55,737 nucleotides of DNA from an uncultured Bacteroides sp. (GTDB lineage: Bacteria; Bacteroidota; Bacteroidia; Bacteroidales; Bacteroidaceae): assembly GCA_905203765.1 (NCBI GenBank), contig CAJKXC010000014.1, forward strand, positions 1-55,737, written 5' to 3'. Both the position numbers and the translations under genes were made by a program. The notes beneath the pieces were generated by a model. That model ran no database searches. It worked only from the letters and a program-made list of their open reading frames with translations, and was not told where the DNA came from. The stretch's first letter is position 1, and every line of letters starts with the position of its first letter. Below, piece after piece: positions 43,420 to 50,510 of this stretch.

Positions 43420-43459
43420 AAGAAGCGTCCCCCAAGCCATAGCCCGGAGGACGCTTCTT
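43420..43459. terminator. Bidirectional terminator between int and xis1
   Basis: Arms 43420-43430 and 43449-43459 are perfect 11-nt complements (GAAGCGTCC/GGACGCTTC core) between convergent genes. Confidence 0.82.
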
Positions 43460-43467
43460 CTCTCTCT

Positions 43468-43770
43468 TTATTTCCTGAACCGCCTGAAATCCCTGTAATT
43501 CTTTTTCAGCACTTCATACAGTCCGCTTTCGGGATAAAGCAGTTTCCCCCCGATAGTGGTATAGGGCACCCTCTTCTCATCCCTCAGCGTTTGCAGTGTC
43601 CGCCTTGAAATGTGCAGCATGGCACACACATCATCCCCGGTCATATAATGCTCATCTGCGATTGTCGGACGCATCCGTGCCGTTGCCTCTTCCACCGCTT
43701 TGCCCGCTCTCCTGATCCATCCGGTCAGTTCCTTGAACTCTTCCGAATCCCTTGTGATAATCTTTGCCAT
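43468..43770 (-). CDS. Excisionase-like helix-turn-helix protein (xis1)
   Basis: A 100-residue DNA-binding protein. N-terminal helical part (residues 1-40) followed by a MerR-like winged HTH (MTGDDVCAMLHISRRTLQTL, then RVPYTTIGGKLLYPESGLYE). Proteins of this type in Bacteroides conjugative elements act as recombination directionality factors with the integrase. It is 4 nt downstream of the paralogous xis2 and serves as an intact reference for it: Tyr42-Met43 align to the broken position in xis2. Confidence 0.85.
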   Translation of the reverse strand: MAKIITRDSEEFKELTGWIRRAGKAVEEATARMRPTIADEHYMTGDDVCAMLHISRRTLQTLRDEKRVPYTTIGGKLLYPESGLYEVLKKNYRDFRRFRK

Positions 43771-43774
43771 ACTC

Positions 43775-44059
43775 TTATTCCCTTCTGATTAATCCGCTTT
43801 CCAATATCTCCTGAATGTCCGTTTCCCGGTAAAAGAATTTCCCCCCTATGTTCGAGTAAGGCACAAGTCCGTTATCCCGGTAGTTTTGCAGGCACCGTTT
43901 CGATATGCCCAGAGCCAGGCACACGTCCTGTGCATCCATTCATTTGTCCGGTGCAGGCGGAGCAATCTTTTTCTGTAGGTCATCCATTTGCACGGCCAGC
44001 GTACTGACCAGCCTTCTCAGTTCCTGATACGCGCTTGTTTCAATAATCGTCAGTTCCAT
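43775..44059 (-). pseudogene. Excisionase-like HTH gene (xis2) split by an in-frame TGA
   Basis: One continuous frame: 39 codons (MELTIIETSAYQELRRLV...PAPDK), TGA at 43940-43942, then ATG directly after it and 53 more codons carrying the winged HTH (DAQDVCLALGISKRCLQNYR, VPYSNIGGKFFYRETD). The stop is codon 40; the intact paralogue xis1 has Tyr at the aligned place, and from memory family members commonly have Trp (W[LM]D), which TGG-to-TGA would destroy. The HTH half lies entirely after the stop. It may be an inactivated gene or, through the TGA-ATG junction, a two-polypeptide gene. Confidence 0.75.
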
Positions 44060-44202
44060 ACTAAAATCATTTTTAAGTTTCTGAATATGCGGCAAAGTAA
44101 AGCACATCTTCCGTCCTTTCCAAGTGCGGGGAAGCGGAGTCACCCGTTGGCGTGCATTGTCTCCCCTAAACATACAAAATGTTAAAATAATCCCCCGAAC
44201 CA

Positions 44203-44232
44203 TTGTCCTACCGCCCGTTCCTACTATATTTA
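44203..44232 (+). promoter_or_regulatory. Possible promoter for the phosphoribosyltransferase gene
   Basis: TTG (44203-44205), 19 nt, then TATATTTA (44225-44232), matching TAnnTTTG except the last base; the ATG is 24 nt further on. Confidence 0.45.
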
Positions 44233-44255
44233 TACAAACCAAACCTTCAGAGCCT

Positions 44256-45251
44256 ATGCGACTTAACATCACTATCACCCGAGGCTGCACGGATGACAAC
44301 CGCCCCAAAGTCCACCGTGAAATGGCAAAGCTGCGCAGTTTCACCGGCCCATGCCCCGGCAGTGAGTTTATCCTCCGGTTGTTTTCAGACGGACTATTCT
44401 TTTTCCGCTGCACCTATCCCATAGAGATAGCCTCCGTTGCCGATGCGTTGAACTGGTATATTATCGGCTGTGACACCGATGCCGACCGTACCCAGACCGG
44501 TTGCGGCTTCCATAACCTGCCCGGTGTGGAACTTGAAGCCCACCAGACAAAGACACGCTGGTGGGCCGAAAACTTCCTGTTCCAGTTTGCCAATCAGCAC
44601 GACTACGGGATAGGCGATATTCCCGACCATTTCTACCCGTTGGCCATCGGCTTCCATCCGCCCATACGCACGTTCAGCGGCCGCAGTTACTTTCTGCACG
44701 ACTATTTCCCTTTCTCCCGTCAGGCCCCCGACCATGAAGCCGGCGACTATGAAAAGCGGGTCTATAACCTTGTCTCCAAATTCAAGAGCGGTGAGGCATC
44801 CGGCTTCACGGCCTATCTTGTCGCGCTGGCAGTTTTCCGCACCCCCCGCCTGATGAAGCACCGTGATGCCCTTTCCCTCATGGTAATACCCGCATCCACC
44901 CGGTAGCGCCACGAACACCGCTTCAAGGATTTCTGCACGACTGCCAGCCGCCTGCTCCGTATCACCAACGGCTACGATGCCATCACCATCACCCATGACC
45001 GTGAAGAGTACAAAGGCCGTCAGGACAAGGACAAGACCGCCAATCTCCATTTCGACGCAACCGCCATCCGTGGCCGCCACATCCTGCTGTTCGATGATCT
45101 TCTGACCACCGGTGCCGGACTGTCCCAGGTCTCCCGCCGTCTCCTTGCCTGCGGTGCCCTTTCCGTCACCGGCATCTTCCTTGCCAAAACCCTGCCGCCC
45201 GAAGATGAATACGATTTCCTTCCGGTAGAAGAGACAGAAGATGAAGAATAA
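44256..45251 (+). pseudogene. Phosphoribosyltransferase-domain gene interrupted by an in-frame TAG
   Basis: The frame runs from ATG 44256 (MRLNITITRG) through 216 codons, TAG at 44904-44906, then on without a frameshift for 114 more codons to TAA at 45249-45251. The PRPP-binding loop of type I phosphoribosyltransferases, ILLFDDLLTTGAG, lies after the TAG, so termination would remove the catalytic core. CAG-to-TAG (Gln) is the simplest origin. The context before the stop (LSLMVIPASTR) and after it (RHEHRFKDFC) continues as in ComF/Apt-like PRTases (from memory). The N-terminal 200 residues are unassigned. It is divergent from xis2 and convergent with gene C. Confidence 0.75.
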
Positions 45252-45257
45252 CGGCAC

Positions 45258-45295
45258 AAAGGCCCGTCCCTGCATCCGAGCAGCAACGGGCCTTT
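45258..45295. terminator. Bidirectional terminator between the PRTase gene and gene C
   Basis: Arms 45258-45267 and 45286-45295 are perfect 10-nt complements (AAAGGCCCGT). Confidence 0.82.
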
Positions 45296-45306
45296 CATCC
45301 ATTCAC

Positions 45307-46416
45307 TTATATCTTCCTGCCTTTACTCTTTTTAGGTATTGGCGTTTCCTTCTCCGCCTTCCTCTCCGGTACCGCAGTTCCTTTCTGCCGCATGGCCGGA
45401 AAGTTCTCTTTCAGCAACCTTTCCGCCAGCCTCTTCGCCTTTTCCTGCATCTCGTCGTACACATCCCATCTGTCCCGGCCCGTCAGTTTGCCTGCAATTT
45501 TCTCGAACTGTTTATGAAAGCTGAAGCTGTCCGGGTATTCATCAATCACTCCATCCATCGGATACCCCCGTTCTTTAATATAAAGCAGAACCATCCGGTC
45601 ATAATTATCCGCCCCCCGCGTCAGTCCCAATCCTTTTTTCACGTCAGTCAGCTTGTAGTAATTCTCCCATGTGGGCGCGAGATGATAAGTTTCACTCTCT
45701 ATTGCATTTTTCAGCACTGACTTGTCTTGAAACGCCTGCTGCCACATAGCTTCCGTATTTTCCGGTTCACCGTAGCGGTTCACCTTATTTTCCATTAGCG
45801 AAGGCCATCCCCTCAGTTTATGCACAGCCAGAGATTTCACGGTAAATTCCGGATCAAAGAAGTCGTTTTCTATGTATTTATACATATAGTCACTGTATTG
45901 CATTTCTCCTCTTATGTCTTCGCTGAAAAGCAGCACCCCTTTGTCCGTTTCCACCCCCGTATAATATGTATTCCCGTGCTTCAAATCATCCAGCATATCC
46001 GTTACCGCTACGGGCGATGCCTTTATTTCCTGCCATATCTCCGGCGTGAGCCGGCGAGTATAAGTCTCATCCCTCGAAAACGGGTCTGTTTCATTTCACA
46101 GACAATACACCACTTCCGACAACCGCTGGTATCTCTGCAACTCTATCCCATGCTCGTCCATCGCCTTTTCCAGCCTTTTCAGATAATCCCCATTGTCCCC
46201 GTCCTGCAAGGGCGGCACAATCCGCATGTCAGGCACATTATAATACATCATGCCCATAGTCGGTATTTCCGCCCCTTTCAATGCCTTTTCCACATCTTCC
46301 TGCACGAACTCCTGATAGCCCTCTTCCCCCGTGCCCTTCATGCTGATATGCACCGGGTTGAAATGCCTGTCCACCGTGATATACACGCTGCCGCCGTCTG
46401 TATTTTCCTTTTCCAT
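45307..46416 (-). pseudogene. Gene C: third paralogue of an unknown family, in-frame TGA
   Basis: 106 codons from ATG 46416 (MEKENTDGGSVYITVDRHFN), TGA at 46096-46098, then 262 more codons in the same frame to TAA. From the Cys before the stop to the shared VLLF block is exactly 60 codons both here and in gene B, so homology crosses the TGA without gap. The C-terminal half matches gene A (TGVETDKGVLLFSEDIRG; AERLLKENF). The C-terminus is Lys-rich. Function unknown. If the stop is obeyed, the part from 45996 (Met) could be a separate 229-residue product. A GAGG motif precedes the start, 12 nt after gene B. Confidence 0.7.
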
Positions 46417-46428
46417 CCATCCTCAAAA

Positions 46429-47322
46429 TTAAATGTTTATACTCTGTCCCTTCTTCTTGAACGGTATTCGCACCTTCATTTCCACATTCGGAAACCGCAC
46501 ATTATCCGGTCGTGCCACCAGTGACGAAACAATCCGTTCCTGTTCCTTTGTCAGAGGCACATGTTCCCGTTGCAGGTTTCTCAGTCTGTTGAAGTTCCGC
46601 AGCGTAGGTGCCATATCGCAATGTGCCACACAAATCCCATATCTCACCATATCCGCAGAAGCCGCCTGTCCGTCCCCGATTTTTGCCCGGTATGCGGCAT
46701 TCAGCGGAGCTACTTCATAAAACCTCAAACTCTCCGGTTTCCGCTTTTTATCAAAAAAGCATTCTGTCACTTCCCGCAGAAACGCATCCAGCATCCGGTC
46801 CCCGCCGTCCGTCTTGTCGAACAGCAATACTTTTCGTCCGTATTCCACGGCCATACAGGTAGGAAAAGCCGCCAGCCCGTTCCGTATCACGTCCCCGTCC
46901 ATCCCGAAACGATGTCCCAGACGTTTGTAATCCTCATTTTCCAGTAAGGCCGTATGCTCCGCCAGTGATGAAAGCTGCTCGATGCCCCTTTCCTCGCAGA
47001 ACGCCGCATCCCGCAATCTCACCACCCCCGACGGATGTATCTTTTCCCGTTCCAGTACCGGACAAAGCCGTTCCAGATAATCGGCGTTGTCTGTACCAAG
47101 TATCGGAGGAATCATGCCCTTATCCTTAAAATCGAAACGGAACATTCAGTGATCGGGAATAAATTCCCGTCCTGTCGTGTGAAATCTCACGTTGTTGCTG
47201 ATAAAGCGGGAGAATCCCTCTTTTCCCTGTCCGCGCATACTAAGATACACGGGTTTGTAGAAAGCGTCCAACGTCATATACAGACTGCCGCTTTCCACCG
47301 CTTGCATTTTCTTTTCTTCCAT
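46429..47322 (-). pseudogene. Gene B: second paralogue of an unknown family, in-frame TGA
   Basis: 58 codons from ATG 47322 (MEEKKMQAVESGSLYMTLDA), TGA at 47146-47148, then ATG immediately after it and the frame continues for 238 codons to TAA. The N-terminal part aligns with gene C (LYMTLDAFYKPVYLSMRG against VYITVDRHFNPVHISMKG), and downstream PPILGTDNADYLERL aligns with PPLQDGDNGDYLKRL. The break therefore falls inside one conserved domain. At the stop position gene C has Gly. Termination-reinitiation at TGA-ATG is possible. It starts 5 nt after gene A ends. Confidence 0.7.
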
Positions 47323-47327
47323 AAATT

Positions 47328-48275
47328 CTATAAGATTAATTGTTTTTTCTCCTTATTTTGTGGAGTAATGGAGGCAACGTGTTTCGCCTGCCGCTGTCTG
47401 TCAGACGTTTTTTGTTTCGGAGCTTCCTGTTTGCGGTATGTCTCCGGTGACTTGCCTGTCTTTTCCTCTTCCGAATGTGGATGCAGCACAGAATGTAACG
47501 TTTCCACCCTTTCAGTCCGGTTTATCCGTGCGCCCAACCTGAACTCCCCATCCGTGATATGGAACTCTGATTGCAGCAAATCCGCCGCCATCTCCTTTGC
47601 CTCTTTCTGTAAGGACGCATAGCCGAAGTCGTGTGCCGACAGAGGTGCGTTCATCCGTGCCTTCATGCTGTCTCCCAGCTTCTCCGCCAGTTCCTTGAAC
47701 TCATATTCATAGCTGAAAGGATGCACCTTGTCTGCCGCAACAAGTCCGGCATACCCGTTTTCCGAAATATACAGCAACGCCGCCACATCATAGTTTCGGG
47801 GCGAGATGCCCAGCCCGAACTCCTTTGTCAGACGGTCGAAGTTATGGAAGTCGGGCCGCAGGTCGAACTTTTCCTTGCACACGCCGCCGTCCAGTACGCT
47901 TCTGTCCGCAAACTTGTCGGGAGTGAAGCTCACCACCGATTTCCTCAACTGCCCGTCCGTGCTCCGCAAATCCGCTTTGGACAGCTTTTCGATGCAGTTG
48001 TCTGCCAGTTCCGCCACCCGTTTGGTTGGCAGATCCAACTCGTATATCCGCAGTGTTTCGGGTACTTTGGTCACGTTGAAGAAGCCGTCGGCCAGATGTT
48101 GCAGATAACTGTTGCGTGCCTTCATTCCTTTCGGAGTGTCCGAGAACAGCATCACGCCCTCTTCCGTTGCTACGGCATACACCCGGTTTTCCGTTCCGGC
48201 AGCTTCCTGCACCGCCACTTTCCGTTTGTCCGGCTTCCCGACAATACGGTTCAAAATATCATTCAGGATTGACAT
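47328..48275 (-). CDS. Gene A: intact paralogue of the unknown three-gene family
   Basis: A 315-residue intact protein (MSILNDILNRIVGKPDKRKV). Shared with B and C: a VYAVATEEGVMLFSDTPKG-type block, then FFNVTKVPETLRIYEL, and a downstream helical region (FDRLTKEFGLGI, YDVAALLYISENGY, AKEMAADLLQSEF) that also matches gene C. The C-terminal 70 residues are polar and Lys/Gln-rich. No known domain is recognised; a DNA-transfer or regulatory accessory role in the element is only a guess from context. It is first of the A-B-C run. Confidence 0.75.
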   Translation of the reverse strand: MSILNDILNRIVGKPDKRKVAVQEAAGTENRVYAVATEEGVMLFSDTPKGMKARNSYLQHLADGFFNVTKVPETLRIYELDLPTKRVAELADNCIEKLSKADLRSTDGQLRKSVVSFTPDKFADRSVLDGGVCKEKFDLRPDFHNFDRLTKEFGLGISPRNYDVAALLYISENGYAGLVAADKVHPFSYEYEFKELAEKLGDSMKARMNAPLSAHDFGYASLQKEAKEMAADLLQSEFHITDGEFRLGARINRTERVETLHSVLHPHSEEEKTGKSPETYRKQEAPKQKTSDRQRQAKHVASITPQNKEKKQLIL

Positions 48276-48387
48276 AGCCTTGTATTTTTAGAGGTGAATA
48301 ACCGGCAGCAAAGAAAACCATTCACCCGCCAATCCGCAATACCGCATACATGCAAGTCGCCCGTTGGCGGTTGTTGGCGTGCAGCCT

Positions 48388-49023
48388 TTACGCCAGACGC
48401 TCATCCAGCATCCGGTTATAGCTCTTGCGCAGGGAGTCGATGAATGGAGTGGTGTCCGTACAGCGATCGAACACCTTGCCACGCTTGGTGTACAGCGCAT
48501 TGATTTTCAGATGAAACACTTCCTCAAACACCCGGATTATGTCTATCACCGTCAGCTTCCGTCCTTCCGCAGAGTCCACGGCTCCGGCAGCCATCAGTGC
48601 GGCTACCAGTTCAATCAGGTCATTGTCCGTACCGTTCCATGTCAGCGTAATGGCAGGTTTCTTTCCGTTTCTACTTACCGTTTCCGTTTTAAATCCGGCA
48701 GGCGTGCCGCCGTGGCGGAGCATCTCTTTAACCATCTCCGCCTCCGCATCCAGCAATGCCAGTGTTTTACCGATGAATACGTCATACAAAATGTGTCGGT
48801 GCTCTTCCGGCACTCCGTTAGAAGTCTGTTGCATGAAAGCCAGTTCTATTTTCGTGTAGTTCAGCCGGCGTAGTTGTCCCGTCAGGTCCTCATCCTGCGA
48901 AAGTTCCGCAAGACAGGTCACAAAGTGGTCATAGGCGGCAGGCAGTTCACCCGCCACAAGTTCGGAGCCGTTAATATAAGAGGCAAACAAATTGAAAAGA
49001 GAAGTTTCTATCAATGTTTTCAT
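48388..49023 (-). CDS. rteC: RteC-like regulator
   Basis: A 211-residue protein matching the RteC domain pattern of Bacteroides conjugative transposons, ending KLTVIDIIRVFEEVFHLKIN and TTPFIDSLRKSYNRMLDERL. In CTnDOT, RteC is induced through RteA/RteB and activates the excision genes. The assignment rests on remembered family features and on the adjacent rteB and rteA genes. The 191-nt gap to rteB holds no gene; I saw no consensus -7 box there. Confidence 0.75.
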   Translation of the reverse strand: MKTLIETSLFNLFASYINGSELVAGELPAAYDHFVTCLAELSQDEDLTGQLRRLNYTKIELAFMQQTSNGVPEEHRHILYDVFIGKTLALLDAEAEMVKEMLRHGGTPAGFKTETVSRNGKKPAITLTWNGTDNDLIELVAALMAAGAVDSAEGRKLTVIDIIRVFEEVFHLKINALYTKRGKVFDRCTDTTPFIDSLRKSYNRMLDERLA

Positions 49024-49214
49024 CGTATCGCACTTTTAGGTTCTACAATTCAATACTTCACTGTAAATCATCCTGCCAAAGCAAAGACAAGTGCTATGCC
49101 TGAAAGAATAAACCTGTAAAACGTTGATAATAAACCATATATAAATCTATCAAAACGATGTGTGCAGGAAAACATTGTGTATTGGACATTATGCGTCCGA
49201 ATTTTGGACACATT

Positions 49215-50510
49215 CTAATCCAGACGGTACTTCTTCAATTTCAGATAAAGCGTGCTCCGGCTGATACCCAACAGCTTGGCAGCGGCTTTCCTGTCGTTGC
49301 CGGTTGTTTCCAATGCTTTCAGAATAGTTGTCCGTTCCGTTCTTTCATCGTTCAGCGCATAGCCATCCGCCTGTTTGGGCTTGTCCGGTAAATCCACGTC
49401 TTCAGAAGTAATCCAGTCATCTTTCGCCAGCAGGGTGGCACGTTTCACCGCCCCTTTCAGTTCCCGTATGTTTCCCGGCCACGGGTATGCTTTCAGCCGT
49501 TTCTGTGTCTCTCGGTCAAAGCCTTTCACGTCTTTTCCCAATTCCCGGTTGGCGATGTCGAGCATGAACTCTGCCAGTGGGATAATATCTTCGGGACACT
49601 CTGCCAACAGCGGCACATACAGCGGAAATTCATTCAGACGATGAAACAAGTCTTCTCTGAACCTGCCTTCCGTTATCGCCCTCTTCAAATCCTCATTCGT
49701 GGCGGCTACCAGCCGTATATCCGCTTTCACTTCTTCCTTGCCGCCTACGGGGCGGTAACGCTTTTCCTGCAACGCCCGTAGCAATAACATCTGCACTTCC
49801 TGACTCAAATTGCCCACCTCGTCCAGAAACAATGTCCCGTGGTCGGCGGCGGCAAACATGCCCGTCCTGTTTTCCGTGGCACCCGTAAAGGCTCCCTTCA
49901 CGTAGCCGAACAGTTCCGATGCCGCCAGTTCCTTCGGGAGTGCCCCGCAATCCACCGCTATAAACGGAGCATCCGCACGTTCACTCAGTGCGTGTATATG
50001 CCAGGCCACATTTTCCTTTCCCGTACCCGATGCGCCACGTATCAGCACAGTCAGCGTATCTACCGGAGCCACCAGCCGGATTTGTTCCTGCAATTTCACA
50101 GCCAGCGGGCTGGTACGCCGGTAGTAAGCCCGTCTGTTCTCCGGTTTCTCCTGTTCCCGTAGCAGTCCTGCGATAGTTGTCAATACCTTCTCCGTCTGCA
50201 CGGGTTTGGGCAGATAGTCCGTAGCTCCTTTCTTTACGGCTTCCACCGCACCCGGTATGTCCCCATAACCCGTCATGATAAGAAAAGGCATCCGGTAGCC
50301 GTTTGCTTTCATCCATTCCAGCAGTTCCACACCGTTGCCGTCTTGCAGGCGGTAGTCCGACAATACCAATCCTACCTCTGTCCCGGCAATAAACTCCTTT
50401 GCCGAAGCTACCGATAACACGTAACGGGTTTCCAACCCGTTTTTCACCAGCCAGTTGGCCACCACCCGGGCATATACCCGGTCATCTTCCACTACCAATA
50501 TCGTTTTCAT
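49215..50510 (-). CDS. rteB: RteB-like NtrC-family response regulator
   Basis: A 431-residue two-component regulator from ATG 50510 (MKTILVVEDDRVYARVV). Receiver domain residues 1-120 (phosphoacceptor in VLSDYRLQDGNG), AAA+ sigma-54 activator domain (Walker A GASGTGKE; GAFTGATENRTG; LFLDEVGN) at about 145-375 and a Fis-type HTH at the C-terminus (KAAAKLLGISRSTLYLKLKK). The start overlaps the rteA stop (ATGA), so the earlier in-frame Met is rejected. By analogy with CTnDOT, it should activate rteC. Confidence 0.93.
   Translation of the reverse strand: MKTILVVEDDRVYARVVANWLVKNGLETRYVLSVASAKEFIAGTEVGLVLSDYRLQDGNGVELLEWMKANGYRMPFLIMTGYGDIPGAVEAVKKGATDYLPKPVQTEKVLTTIAGLLREQEKPENRRAYYRRTSPLAVKLQEQIRLVAPVDTLTVLIRGASGTGKENVAWHIHALSERADAPFIAVDCGALPKELAASELFGYVKGAFTGATENRTGMFAAADHGTLFLDEVGNLSQEVQMLLLRALQEKRYRPVGGKEEVKADIRLVAATNEDLKRAITEGRFREDLFHRLNEFPLYVPLLAECPEDIIPLAEFMLDIANRELGKDVKGFDRETQKRLKAYPWPGNIRELKGAVKRATLLAKDDWITSEDVDLPDKPKQADGYALNDERTERTTILKALETTGNDRKAAAKLLGISRSTLYLKLKKYRLD

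Noticed and set aside
44060..44413. N-terminal 118 codons of a 157-codon frame ending at xis2
   Set aside because: They overlap the PRTase promoter and start; the Met at 44059 gives an N-terminus that aligns with xis1.
45307..47322. Reading B and C as four ordinary separate genes
   Set aside because: The halves are in the same frame, conserved blocks cross the stops, and the distance between shared anchors is the same in B and C; kept instead as interrupted genes.
43775..47322. Reassigned genetic code for the whole element
   Set aside because: TGA and TAG also end intact genes here (rteA with TGA; int, gene A and rteB with TAG), and the chromosome uses TGA normally (argD, DUF2007), so wholesale reassignment is unlikely.
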